DNA of 64,000 bases, taken from the NCBI RefSeq assembly GCF_018617385.1, contig NZ_JACSKA010000006.1, positions 1 through 64,000 of the forward strand, given 5' to 3'. Source of the stretch: Exiguobacterium sp018617385 (GTDB lineage: Bacteria; Bacillota; Bacilli; Exiguobacteriales; Exiguobacteriaceae). A model generated the notes under the pieces. It had not been told where the DNA came from, did not search any database, and saw only the letters and a program-made list of their open reading frames with translations. Positions 6,493-15,416 of the stretch are shown here, in pieces; within the stretch, counting starts at the first letter, position 1, and every line of letters starts with the position of its first letter. A program made the translations under genes and the position numbers.

Positions 6493-7692
6493 TTGCGACT
6501 CGTTTGCGGATTTTGCATTCGAATCGTCGGATCAGCCATTTTCCCATTCATGGCACTCTATTTCTCAGAAGAGTTGGGGAAAGTCCCCGCTGGAATCATC
6601 ATGACCTCATTCGTTATCGTCGGTTACTTGACCGGTCTATTCGGTGGGTACTTTTCCGATCTGTTCAATCGGAAGGTTGTCTTACAGATTGGTCAGGTGA
6701 TTCAAATCATCTGTTTTCTTGGGATGACCATCGCGATTCACCCATCGAATAACTGGGCACTCATCGTTGCCATCCTCTACTTCGGACATGCTATTTCGAA
6801 CGGATTGAACTATCCAGCTCTCGAGGCAATCGTCATCGATTCTATGGAAGAATCAAATCGAAAAGCCATCTACGTGTATGACTACTGGCTCGTCAATTTA
6901 GCGATTGCCGGAGGCGTCATGCTCGGCGGCGCCTTTTATCGCGACCATCGTTTCGCTCTCTTTATCGGTATGACGGTCATTCTCACTGTGACCACAATCA
7001 TTCTTCAACGTTTCTTGGTCGACACATATACTGGCAACCGCTCAACACCGTCAAACCCGATTCATGGTGTCATCGAAAACTATAAAATCGCGTTACGCGA
7101 CCGCCGATGGATCACATTCGTATTTGGAAGTATGCTCGTCTTTTCGACCGAGTTTCATATGGCGAACTATATCGGTGTTCATTTAGCAGAGTCATTCGAA
7201 AGTCTTCAAATTCTCGGAATACCTGTTGATGGGGTTCGCATGATGGCGTTTATGCAACTAGAGAATACCTTGCTCGTCGTCGCCATCACGTTTGCGGTCA
7301 CTGCGTTCGTCAAACGTTTCAAAGAGAAGACCATGTTCTTCATTGGCTTATCGTTATATATCACAGCATACGCTGCCATTACCTCGATGAATTCCTTCAT
7401 CGTCCTGGCTTTACTCGCGATCATCTTCACAATCGGCGAACTCCTCTACTCTCCGATTCGGCAAGTGAAACAGGTTGACCTCCTCGACCCTGAACGTCGG
7501 GCTTCCTACCTCGCGTTCGGCGGGCTCACGTTCCACGGAGCCAAGTTGGTTGCCGCTGCAGGCATTGTCGTCGGCGCGTTCATCGGTCCGGTCTTGATGA
7601 GTGGTTACATGTTTGTCTTCGGTGCCCTCGGTGCTTACTTGTATTATGTATCGCTCTATAAGATGCAACCTGCTCGTCAACTCGCTGCTTGA
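6493..7692 (+). pseudogene. MFS transporter, 5' end cut off by the tnpB element
   Basis: The remaining 399 codons cover nearly all of a 12-helix DHA1-type MFS transporter, from inside helix 1 ('IVGSAIFPFMALYF') to the C-terminus. The loop 2-3 motif is present as 'GGYFSDLFNRK'. The natural start and ribosome site are at 5021-5040, on the other side of the element. The first possible start here is a TTG at 6493 with no ribosome site at a suitable distance, and a stop codon lies just upstream (6478-6480). The gene is therefore probably silent or poorly expressed, although the reading frame after the junction is intact. The substrate is unknown. Confidence 0.8.
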
Positions 7693-7745
7693 CGTTTAAC
7701 ATGAAGACAAAACGGTAAAACAGTACGATGAAGGAGGCGAAGTAC

Positions 7746-8141
7746 TTGCCTGCGATTGTTTTATTTGATGGCGATTGCAACTTCTGTGATGCCAGTGTCC
7801 AGTTCATCATTCGTCATGATCGGCACGCCTCGATTCACTTTGCTTCGCTCCAAAGCGAGGTCGGTCAGTCGCTACGAACACGACACCGGATCCCGGAATC
7901 AGTCGACAGCATCGTCTATATTGAGGAAGGGGTTCCTTACTTAAAATCAGACGCTGCGATTCGAATTGCCGAACACCTTGATGGCCGTTGGCGCCTGCTT
8001 CGACTCATTCGTTTCATACCTAGACCGATTCGTGATCATGGATATGCGTTATTCGCCAAATATCGGACACGTCTATTTGGAAAGAAGGAAGTGTGCACAC
8101 TCCCTTCCCCGGATGTTCGTAAACGATTTTTAGACCGCTAA
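7746..8141 (+). CDS. thiol-disulfide oxidoreductase-like DCC family protein
   Basis: This is a protein of about 131 residues of the DCC (DUF393/YuxK) family, named after its N-terminal DxxCxxC motif, here DGDCNFC. The start is assigned to TTG 7746, because AAGGAGG (7731-7737) lies 8 nt before it and family members begin just ahead of the 'VLFDGDC' strand. The ATG at 7728 would place the ribosome site inside the gene. It has a thioredoxin-like fold and is presumed cytoplasmic; its reaction is not defined. It forms a single-gene unit with a terminator behind it. Confidence 0.87.
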   Translation: MPAIVLFDGDCNFCDASVQFIIRHDRHASIHFASLQSEVGQSLRTRHRIPESVDSIVYIEEGVPYLKSDAAIRIAEHLDGRWRLLRLIRFIPRPIRDHGYALFAKYRTRLFGKKEVCTLPSPDVRKRFLDR

Positions 8142-8174
8142 AAAAGTCGAGCCATTAATGGACTCGACTTTTTT
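8141..8174. terminator. bidirectional terminator
   Basis: Stem AAAAAGTCGAG (8141-8151) and CTCGACTTTTT (8163-8173) between the DCC gene and ygaD, which are convergent. Confidence 0.88.
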
Positions 8175-8175
8175 A

Positions 8176-9924
8176 TTATTCGACTACGGCTAAATCTTGA
8201 ATCATATACAGGTCGTAATACGCCCCGCGACGACGCATCAACTCTTCATGCGTTCCCGTCTCCATGATTTGACCGTTATCCACGACGACGATTTGATCGG
8301 CGTCCGTAATGGTCGACAAGCGGTGGGCGACGATTAACGTCGTCCGCCCTTTCGTCAGACGGGCCAGCGAGTCTTGAATCATCGCTTCACTTTCTAAATC
8401 AAGCGCACTCGTCGCCTCGTCTAAAATCAAGATCGGCGGATTCTTCAAGAAGACACGTGCAATCGCAAGCCGCTGCTTCTGTCCACCAGACAGTTTGACA
8501 CCTTTCTCCCCGACCGGTGTCGCATATCCGTCCTGTAGTTTCGAGATGAACTCATGGGCGTTCGCTGCCTTGGCCGCCGCGATGACTTCCTCATCCGTCG
8601 CATCCGGTTTCCCCATCCGAATATTCATGGCGACCGATTCGCTGAAGAGGACCGAATCCTGCATGACCATCCCAATCTGGTCGCGGAGTGCACGTAATTT
8701 GAAATCACGCACATCGACGCCGTCGATTTTGATGCTTCCATCCGTCACGTCATAGAAACGCGGAATCAAACTGACGAGTGTCGATTTCCCTCCACCGGAC
8801 ATTCCGACAAACGCCACGCGTTCCCCGGAGCGGATTTGAAGGTTCACATCGTTCAACGCTCGTGTCCCGTCCTGTTCATACGAAAAACTCACATGCTCAA
8901 GGTCGATTTTACCCGCTGTCGACAACGGGACGAACCCGTTCGGTTTCTCCTCGATATCATATGTCTCATCCAAGAACTCAAAGACACGGTCCATCGAAGC
9001 GACCGACTGCGTGAGTGTCGTCGCCGAGTTGACGAGACGACCGAGCGGTGCATAGAGTCGGTCGATATACGCGATGAACGCGACGAGCGTCCCGAGCGAT
9101 ACCGCTTCTTGAATGACGAGCCACGATGCCGTCGTGAAGATGAGGATCGGCGCGATGTCAGTGATGGTCGATACGACGACATACGTCTTGGCGTTCCAAC
9201 TCGTATGTTTGAGTGCCGCGTTCAAAAAGCCACCGTTCTGTTGTTCGAACGCCTTGTTCTCATATGGCTCTAGCGCAAAACTCCGAATGACCGCCATCCC
9301 GTTGACGCGCTCTGTCAAATGCCCTTGTAGGTCAGCGAGTGCCGCCGACCGTTCACGCGTCAAACGACGCAACCGTCCATAGAAATAGCGGACTGCGATC
9401 GCGTAAAACGGAAGTGGTAAAATCGCGATCAGCGTGAGTTGCGGGTCAATCGTGTACATGATCCCGATGGCGATAAGAATGGTGATCATGTCGAGCCAAA
9501 TATTCATCAGCCCGGTGATGACGAAGTCTTTCGTCTGTTCGACGTCGTTGATGATCCGTGAAATGATTTGTCCCGTCTTATTGTTTGAATAATAGCGGAG
9601 TGACAACTTTTGGACGTGGTCGAATAACCGGTTCCGCACATCGAACAAGACACGCGTCGCGGCCCACTGCGCCAAATATTGACGCAAATACTCGATTGGC
9701 GGCTTGAGGACCAGGAAGACGAAGAAAACGATGCTGAATAACCAGACGAGCGTCGTGTAGTCCTGCTTCGGCGCATCGTCCGTCAAATAGTTATCGATGA
9801 CATATCTATAAAGTAACGGTAATCCAAGCGGGATGGAAAACTTCAAAATCCCGACGAAAATGGTGAGGGCAATTTGTTTCTTATACGGACGAACAAACTG
9901 CAAATAACGTTTAATACTACCCAT
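8176..9924 (-). CDS. ygaD: ABC exporter, fused permease/ATPase (YgaD type)
   Basis: A half-transporter of 582 residues. Six membrane helices lie in residues 1-310, then an ATPase domain with Walker A 'GMSGGGKST', signature 'LSGGQKQR', Walker B with catalytic Glu 'ILILDEATSALD', and the H-loop 'IVAHRLST'. It is expected to work as a homodimer exporting lipid-like or drug substrates. It lies beside ygaC, as in B. subtilis, which supports the YgaD name. Ribosome site AGGAGG is 4 nt before the ATG. A terminator lies between ygaC and this gene. Confidence 0.9.
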   Translation of the reverse strand: MGSIKRYLQFVRPYKKQIALTIFVGILKFSIPLGLPLLYRYVIDNYLTDDAPKQDYTTLVWLFSIVFFVFLVLKPPIEYLRQYLAQWAATRVLFDVRNRLFDHVQKLSLRYYSNNKTGQIISRIINDVEQTKDFVITGLMNIWLDMITILIAIGIMYTIDPQLTLIAILPLPFYAIAVRYFYGRLRRLTRERSAALADLQGHLTERVNGMAVIRSFALEPYENKAFEQQNGGFLNAALKHTSWNAKTYVVVSTITDIAPILIFTTASWLVIQEAVSLGTLVAFIAYIDRLYAPLGRLVNSATTLTQSVASMDRVFEFLDETYDIEEKPNGFVPLSTAGKIDLEHVSFSYEQDGTRALNDVNLQIRSGERVAFVGMSGGGKSTLVSLIPRFYDVTDGSIKIDGVDVRDFKLRALRDQIGMVMQDSVLFSESVAMNIRMGKPDATDEEVIAAAKAANAHEFISKLQDGYATPVGEKGVKLSGGQKQRLAIARVFLKNPPILILDEATSALDLESEAMIQDSLARLTKGRTTLIVAHRLSTITDADQIVVVDNGQIMETGTHEELMRRRGAYYDLYMIQDLAVVE

Positions 9925-9940
9925 AATGCCTCCTGACTTA

Positions 9941-9972
9941 AGAAAAAAAGCGGAGATGAGGAATCATCTCCG
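9941..9972 (-). terminator. terminator between ygaC and ygaD, overlapping the ygaC stop
   Basis: Stem CGGAGATGA (9951-9959) and TCATCTCCG (9964-9972), loop of 4, followed on the minus strand by CTTTTTTTC. The stem includes the end of the ygaC reading frame, so ygaD probably receives only partial read-through from ygaC. Confidence 0.8.
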
Positions 9973-10506
9973 ATAACGTGCTTCGTATTCGCGATACCAT
10001 TCATCGACGAATGTTGGGTTGAACGGCCCTTTCCGTCCTCGAATCCAGTTGATCAGTTCTTGCACGTTCTGCTTCAAGATTCGATCAATCGCTTTCGGAT
10101 AATTCATCTCGCGACGATGCCGCTCATATTCATCTTCATCTAAAATCGTATACGACATATCCGGGAACACCTTGATGTCCAAATCGTAATCGATGTATTT
10201 GATGGCACGTTCATCCCCATCAAATGTAGTCGGCGAACCTAGATTACAGTAGTAGTAAATCCCGTCTTCGCGAATCATACAGATGACATTGAACCAATAC
10301 TCAGATGAAAAGTAGCAAATTGCCGGCTCTCGCGTTCTCCATTGCCGACCGTCTGACTCGCTGACCATGATACGGTCATTGAATCCGATCATATCCGTTT
10401 TTGACGACTGAAGGACGAGCGTTTCTTCCCAAACGCGATGCAAAGTTCCGTTGTGCTTGTAGCTCTGTATCTCGATTTTGCTACCTGCTTTGGGAAATAA
10501 GCTCAT
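9964..10506 (-). CDS. ygaC: DUF402 nucleoside di/triphosphatase (YgaC/Ntdp type)
   Basis: The 180-residue protein belongs to UPF0374. The central DUF402 beta domain contains 'YWFNVICMIREDGIYYYCNLGSPT', conserved in YgaC and in the S. aureus Ntdp enzyme, which hydrolyses nucleoside tri- and diphosphates. The acidic residues in 'IKYIDYDLDIKVFPD' fit its metal site. The C-terminal helix is charged. Start ATG follows AAGGAGGAGC. Catalytic activity is transferred from the family, not shown here. Confidence 0.87.
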   Translation of the reverse strand: MSLFPKAGSKIEIQSYKHNGTLHRVWEETLVLQSSKTDMIGFNDRIMVSESDGRQWRTREPAICYFSSEYWFNVICMIREDGIYYYCNLGSPTTFDGDERAIKYIDYDLDIKVFPDMSYTILDEDEYERHRREMNYPKAIDRILKQNVQELINWIRGRKGPFNPTFVDEWYREYEARYRR

Positions 10507-10595
10507 AAGCTCCTCCTTTCCGCTATGATGCTATACAATTCTCATATTTAATTATAGCGACTTTCAGAACCAATGAAAAAGGAAATCTCTTATTT

Positions 10596-11030
10596 TCATG
10601 AATTTAGTGTTTTTTGGAAGGCGCGCGCCCGCTCTTGGAACATCGGACGAAGCACAAAATACTCGACGAGTATGTTCGGAACATAGCTATCGAACGTCAC
10701 TTCGTCGATCATGACCGCCTTGCCATCACGCGACTCGACCCGGTGCACATGTGTGAACCGTTTGAACGGAAACGGTAACCTCTTTCCTTGATCGCAGAAT
10801 GCCTGGTTCCCCACAACGGTGATGGCACTGTTCCACGGCAGTTCCACCGGACCGACCCCAACGAACAACTTCACTTCATTCCCTTCGACCGATGCGCCGT
10901 CCCCTACTAAGCGTACTTTAGGAAACTTCGTCAGTTTCGTCAAAAGCGAGGCATCCTGTAACAAATTCCAAAGCGAATCGACCGTCGTATCATATGTCGA
11001 CTCTACATCAAATCGTCTCACGTTCGCCAC
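10596..11030 (-). CDS. SRPBCC/START-like family protein
   Basis: About 144 residues with the pattern of the SRPBCC helix-grip fold: an opening 'ESTYDTTVDSLWNLLQD', central strands, and a long C-terminal helix with 'FVLRPMFQERARAFQKTL'. Such proteins bind hydrophobic ligands; the specific role is unknown. It overlaps the 3' end of mutY by 23 nt and is probably translationally coupled to it. The start is GTG at 11030, or GTG at 11021, which has AGGTGG 5 nt upstream. Confidence 0.75.
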   Translation of the reverse strand: MANVRRFDVESTYDTTVDSLWNLLQDASLLTKLTKFPKVRLVGDGASVEGNEVKLFVGVGPVELPWNSAITVVGNQAFCDQGKRLPFPFKRFTHVHRVESRDGKAVMIDEVTFDSYVPNILVEYFVLRPMFQERARAFQKTLNS

Positions 11031-12042
11031 CTGCCAATCGTTCTAATTTTTGTTGAGCCACAGAAACCGTCTTCACCTCACGCTCTGAAGCGTCTAGCCA
11101 GACGACGTCATCCGTCGGAAGCGTATCGACGCGATACAAATCGATATACCAGACGATATGAGAGAAGACATGTTTCACTTGCCCGAGATACGTTCCGTTA
11201 AGTTGTTCCCCCGTTCCTCGATCCATAAGCGGATATTGCCACATCCCGGCGAGCAACCCCTTATCCGCTCGTTGTTCGTAGGCGACTTTTCCATCTTTCT
11301 CGATGCACAGCGCGTCATACATTTCGATACGTGCTGCTCCCTTCTTTGTTTTGACCGGCAGCTCATCTTGTACATGATGCGCATATGCATAACATGTGTC
11401 TTGAACAGGACAGAGTGAGCACATCGGATTTTTCGGCGTACAGACCGTCGCACCTAACTCCATCACGCCTTCGTTAAAATCGGATGCGTGAGCCGGATCC
11501 ATCAATCGACGAACGACTTGTTCAAAGATTTTGCGCGTCTTCGGCAAGGCGATGTCGTCATAGATCCCGAATTGACGGGACATGACGCGCATGACGTTTC
11601 CATCCACAGCCGGTTCCGGTTGATTGTAGGCAATCGACAGTACGGCTCCCGTCGTATACGGTCCGACCCCTTTTAGTTTCTCGAAACGTTCTTTCTCCTC
11701 TGGGACGATTCCCTCGTAAACAGAAGCGACTTCTTTGACCGCTTCGTGTAAGTTCCGGACGCGAGAATAGTACCCTAGCCCTTCCCAATACTTTACGACC
11801 TCGTCTGTGTCAGCAGCTGCGAGATCTTCGAGCGTCGGAAAGCGTTCCATGAACCGGTTGTAATATGGGATGACCGTATCGACTCGTGTCTGTTGTAACA
11901 TGACCTCACTCACCCACACACGGTAAGGATTTTTCGCATGACGCCAAGGTAAATCACGCTTTTCGTGATTAAACCACGTGACGAGTTCCTCATTGAAATG
12001 GTGAATATTATAATTTATGAACAATTTATCAAGATTAAGCAT
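11008..12042 (-). CDS. mutY: A/G-specific adenine glycosylase MutY
   Basis: The base-excision repair enzyme removes A mispaired with 8-oxoguanine. Its 344 residues contain catalytic E46 ('VSEVMLQQTRV'), the helix-hairpin-helix region 'LKGVGPYTTGAV', catalytic D147 ('AVDGNVMRV'), and the 4Fe-4S cluster ligands C201, C208, C211 and C217. The C-terminal third is the NUDIX-like domain that recognises 8-oxoG. It corresponds to B. subtilis yfhQ, next to yfhP as here. ATG preceded by GAGGGG. Confidence 0.95.
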   Translation of the reverse strand: MLNLDKLFINYNIHHFNEELVTWFNHEKRDLPWRHAKNPYRVWVSEVMLQQTRVDTVIPYYNRFMERFPTLEDLAAADTDEVVKYWEGLGYYSRVRNLHEAVKEVASVYEGIVPEEKERFEKLKGVGPYTTGAVLSIAYNQPEPAVDGNVMRVMSRQFGIYDDIALPKTRKIFEQVVRRLMDPAHASDFNEGVMELGATVCTPKNPMCSLCPVQDTCYAYAHHVQDELPVKTKKGAARIEMYDALCIEKDGKVAYEQRADKGLLAGMWQYPLMDRGTGEQLNGTYLGQVKHVFSHIVWYIDLYRVDTLPTDDVVWLDASEREVKTVSVAQQKLERLAGGERETI

Positions 12043-12130
12043 TGTGTTTCCCCTCGTTTTAAAAATATTGTATGATAAATAGGAATAGATGACGTAATTC
12101 TTTCATTATTGATGGAGGTGCTGACGCACA

Positions 12131-13114
12131 TTGGATACTGCGACACACATTGGTATGGGACTTGGATTAAGTGCCATCGCGACGCTCAGCCCGGAAGTGT
12201 CAGGTGATGCACAACTGTTTTTAGCCATGACAGCCACGGCTCTCGTCGGCTCGCATGCACCAGACTTCGACACCGTCTTTAAGTTAAAAGGAAATAGTAC
12301 GTATTTACGCCAGCATCGTGGTCGTTCACATGGAATCACCGCGCTTCTTGCTTGGCCAATCATCGTCAGCGCCGTCATCGGGACGGTCCTCGGCGTCAAT
12401 CCTGCCTCTCTATGGGTCATGGCACAAATCGCCGTGTTGCTTCATGTCACGGTCGACTTATTCAATGCCTACGGGACGCAAGCGCTACAACCTTTTTCGA
12501 AAAAATGGATCGGCTGGGGCGTGATCGGGACGTTTGATCCGTACTTGTTCTCCGCTTATTACGGTGCATATGCATTATGGATGATAACGGGTGCGACTGT
12601 CCCTATTTTTGCACTGCTCATTGCGCTTGTCATCAGTTACTATGCCATTCAGTTTAAATTACGTAACCGTGCGCTCGCTACCGTGGCGAGACACTTTGCA
12701 GGGGCACATGAATTGTTCATCTCACCAGGAATCGGTTGGGATGACTGGCATGTCGCCGTCCGTTTCCGCGATGGACTCGGAGCTGTAAAAGTGAAAAAAG
12801 GCAAAGTCATCGAATGCGGTCGCTTCCGCGACAAACCGATGCCAGGAGAAGAAGACCTCCATTTCGTAGAGGCTCGGAAAAATGCTGACTTACAGGCGTT
12901 CCTCGAATTTTCTAAAATTCACACGTACACTGTGACACGCCATAACGGGATGATCGAATACCGCTTCACAAACTTGCGTTATTTCTCTAAAAACATGTAT
13001 CCGTTCGTTGCCGTCGTTATCGTCGACGAGCAGACGAATGACGTGTTGTCATCGTTTACAGGTTGGGTGTTTAGTGAAGACAGCCTTCAGAAGAAATTGG
13101 TATACGAACAATAA
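12131..13114 (+). CDS. yfhP: YfhP family membrane-bound metal-dependent hydrolase
   Basis: 327 residues of the YdjM/YfhP (DUF457) family. The N-terminal part carries His/Asp motifs on membrane helices: 'MDTATHIGMG', 'GSHAPDFDT', 'HRGRSHG' and 'HVTVDLFNAYGTQ'. Several membrane helices fill the first 190 residues, followed by a soluble C-terminal domain. Start is TTG 12131 with GGAGGTG about 10 nt upstream, which gives the same N-terminus as B. subtilis YfhP. It is divergent from mutY. The substrate is unknown. Confidence 0.86.
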   Translation: MDTATHIGMGLGLSAIATLSPEVSGDAQLFLAMTATALVGSHAPDFDTVFKLKGNSTYLRQHRGRSHGITALLAWPIIVSAVIGTVLGVNPASLWVMAQIAVLLHVTVDLFNAYGTQALQPFSKKWIGWGVIGTFDPYLFSAYYGAYALWMITGATVPIFALLIALVISYYAIQFKLRNRALATVARHFAGAHELFISPGIGWDDWHVAVRFRDGLGAVKVKKGKVIECGRFRDKPMPGEEDLHFVEARKNADLQAFLEFSKIHTYTVTRHNGMIEYRFTNLRYFSKNMYPFVAVVIVDEQTNDVLSSFTGWVFSEDSLQKKLVYEQ

Positions 13115-13140
13115 AAAGTCGCTCAGATGAGCGACTTTTC
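13113..13140. terminator. bidirectional terminator yfhP/yceI
   Basis: Arms AAAAAGTCGCTCA and TGAGCGACTTTT form a long stem with a 2-4 nt loop between two convergent genes. Confidence 0.88.
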
Positions 13141-13674
13141 TTATGCTTCCGATTCAGTGAATTGGAGCTCGAACTCGAATTTGACTTTCTTATCGACGAG
13201 GACACCACCCGCCTCAAGCGCTTGGTTCCACGTTAATCCATAGTCCTCACGGTTGAGCGACCCTTCTCCGGAGAAGGCGTGTTTCGTATTGCCCCATGGG
13301 TCTTTTGCGCTTCCCTCATACTCCACTTCAAACGTCTCTTCCCGAGTCGTTCCTCGAATCGTTAAATCCCCTGTCAATTCGAATTCTCCGCCTCCTTTTG
13401 AACGGAAAGAAGTTGAATGAAAGACGAGATGCGGATGTTCCTCGGCATTGAAGAAATCGCCTGAACGGAGGTGGTTATCCCGATCCGTGTTGTTGGTGTC
13501 GATCGATGCTGCCTGAATCGTCACTTTCACACTCGCATTCGCTAAATCGCTCGGCTCACCGTTCGCCTTAATATCAAATTCTTTGAACTCGCCTTTCACC
13601 TTGGAAATCATCATGTGCTTGACCGTGAACGTGATCGAACTATGCGCCGGGTCAATTTGATATGTCTTAGCCAT
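13141..13674 (-). CDS. YceI family lipocalin-like protein
   Basis: 177 residues with the YceI pattern: 'IDPAHSSITFTVKHMMISKVKGEF' at the start, 'SIDTNNTDRDNHLRSGDFFNAEEHP' in the middle, and 'LTIRGTT' later. Family members bind isoprenoid-type lipids in a beta-barrel. There is no signal peptide, so it is cytoplasmic here. ATG preceded by AAGGAGTGAG. Monocistronic, with a terminator behind it. Confidence 0.9.
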   Translation of the reverse strand: MAKTYQIDPAHSSITFTVKHMMISKVKGEFKEFDIKANGEPSDLANASVKVTIQAASIDTNNTDRDNHLRSGDFFNAEEHPHLVFHSTSFRSKGGGEFELTGDLTIRGTTREETFEVEYEGSAKDPWGNTKHAFSGEGSLNREDYGLTWNQALEAGGVLVDKKVKFEFELQFTESEA

Positions 13675-13759
13675 CGTGACTCACTCCTTATGGATGAATT
13701 AATGTGTACAATCTAGTCATTTCCACAAATCTTGAGTTCAAAACGTTTTTACAAAAGAT

Positions 13760-13777
13760 TGACAAATTATTGTCAAA
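13760..13777. promoter_or_regulatory. palindromic operator candidate upstream of the aldehyde dehydrogenase
   Basis: TTGACAA (13760-13766) and TTGTCAA (13771-13777) form a perfect 7 bp inverted repeat around 4 bp. It lies just ahead of the likely -35. The regulator is not identifiable. Confidence 0.45.
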
Positions 13778-13783
13778 AAATTT

Positions 13784-13812
13784 TGACTTTTATCACATCA
13801 TACCGTTACGAT
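13784..13812 (+). promoter_or_regulatory. aldehyde dehydrogenase promoter
   Basis: -35 TTGACT (13784-13789), 17 bp spacer, -10 TACGAT (13807-13812). It is followed by a cre-like site 31 nt downstream. Confidence 0.5.
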
Positions 13813-13843
13813 GAAAAAAGGGAGTCGTTCGCTTACCGCTAAA

Positions 13844-13857
13844 TGTAAGCGCATACA
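13844..13857. promoter_or_regulatory. cre-like site (CcpA operator)
   Basis: TGTAAGCGCATACA agrees with the cre consensus TGWAARCGYTWNCW at 13 of 14 positions. Its location between promoter and ribosome site fits roadblock-type carbon catabolite repression of the dehydrogenase. Confidence 0.5.
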
Positions 13858-13894
13858 TAACTCCTCTATCTCGTATGAAAAGGGAGGAACGATC

Positions 13895-15415
13895 ATGATT
13901 TATGAAGTACCGAACTCAGCAGGAACGAAAGTACAGTTTAAGGACCGTTATGAGAACTACATTAACGGAAAGTGGACCGCACCGGCTGGTGGAGAATACT
14001 TTGAAAACACATCTCCTGTAAATGGGAAAGTATTATGTGAAGTCGCCCGCTCAACGAAAGAGGATATTGAACTTGCTTTGGATGCCGCTCATGCAGCCAA
14101 AGACGATTGGGGCAAAACGTCCGTCACGGAACGTTCTGTCATCTTGAATAAAATTGCAGACCGCATGGAAGAGAACCTCGAAATGCTCGCCTACGCGGAA
14201 ACATGGGAAAATGGGAAGGCCGTTCGGGAAACGCTAAACGCTGACCTTCCGCTCGCCATCGACCACTTCCGTTACTTCGCAGGGGTCATCCGCTCACAAG
14301 AAGGTGGCATCAGTGAACTCGACCATGATACGGTCGCCTATCATTTCCATGAGCCGCTCGGTGTCGTCGCTCAAATCATTCCGTGGAACTTCCCGATTTT
14401 GATGGCGGTGTGGAAACTCGCGCCGGCACTCGCTGCCGGAAACTGTGTCGTCTTAAAGCCGGCCGAACAAACCCCTTCTTCAATCATGGTTCTCATGGAA
14501 CTCATCGAAGATTTATTACCACCTGGTGTCATCAATATCGTGAACGGTTTCGGTCTCGAAGCAGGAAAACCACTCGCATCGAGTGACCGTGTCGATAAAG
14601 TCGCCTTCACGGGTGAGACGACGACGGGTCGCCTCATTATGCAGTACGCTTCTCAAAACATCATCCCTGTCACGCTTGAACTCGGCGGGAAGTCACCAAA
14701 CATCTTCTTTGCCGACATCATGGACGCGGATGACGATTTCTTTGATAAAGCGATTGAAGGTCTCGTCATGTTCGCCTTGAACCAAGGAGAAGTCTGTACG
14801 TGCCCATCTCGCGCCTTGATTCAAGAGTCGATTTATGACAAGTTCATGGAACGCGTGCTAGAACGCGTCAAAGCAATCAAGCTCGGCAACCCACTCGATG
14901 CCGATGTCATGATGGGTGCACAAGCTTCGAACGAACAGATGGAGAAAATCCTGTCTTATCTTCAAATCGGGAAAGACGAGGGCGCAGAATGCCTAATCGG
15001 TGGAGAGCGCAACATGATGGACGGAGATCTCGCGGATGGGTACTACATTCAACCGACGATCTTCAAAGGTCATAACAAGATGCGAATCTTCCAAGAAGAG
15101 ATTTTCGGACCGGTCTTATCCGTCACAACATTCAAAGATGATGCGGAAGCACTCGCCATCGCGAACGATACGCTTTACGGACTCGGGGCAGGCGTGTGGA
15201 CTCGTGACATGAACCGTGCATATCGCTTCGGTCGTGAAATTCAAGCAGGACGTGTCTGGATCAACTGTTACCACTCCTATCCGGCACATGCTGCATTCGG
15301 TGGTTACAAAATGTCCGGAATCGGTCGTGAGAACCATAAGATGATGCTCGGTCACTATCAACGTACGAAAAACATGCTCGTCAGCTACAGCGAACAAAAA
15401 CTCGGGTTCTTCTAA
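13895..15415 (+). CDS. NAD-dependent aldehyde dehydrogenase
   Basis: 506 residues from ATG 13895, which follows GGGAGGAACG; an in-frame ATG 84 nt upstream has no ribosome site and adds a non-homologous tail. The family motifs are complete: 'IIPWNFP', 'LKPAEQTP', 'FTGETTTGR', the general base Glu in 'VTLELGGKSPN', and catalytic C301 in 'NQGEVCTCPSR'. It is closest in style to the acetaldehyde dehydrogenases (AldB/ExaC/AcoD group) that oxidise acetaldehyde to acetate. The DUF779 gene follows after 1 nt, a frequent partner of this subgroup. Confidence 0.93.
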   Translation: MIYEVPNSAGTKVQFKDRYENYINGKWTAPAGGEYFENTSPVNGKVLCEVARSTKEDIELALDAAHAAKDDWGKTSVTERSVILNKIADRMEENLEMLAYAETWENGKAVRETLNADLPLAIDHFRYFAGVIRSQEGGISELDHDTVAYHFHEPLGVVAQIIPWNFPILMAVWKLAPALAAGNCVVLKPAEQTPSSIMVLMELIEDLLPPGVINIVNGFGLEAGKPLASSDRVDKVAFTGETTTGRLIMQYASQNIIPVTLELGGKSPNIFFADIMDADDDFFDKAIEGLVMFALNQGEVCTCPSRALIQESIYDKFMERVLERVKAIKLGNPLDADVMMGAQASNEQMEKILSYLQIGKDEGAECLIGGERNMMDGDLADGYYIQPTIFKGHNKMRIFQEEIFGPVLSVTTFKDDAEALAIANDTLYGLGAGVWTRDMNRAYRFGREIQAGRVWINCYHSYPAHAAFGGYKMSGIGRENHKMMLGHYQRTKNMLVSYSEQKLGFF

Positions 15416-15416
15416 G

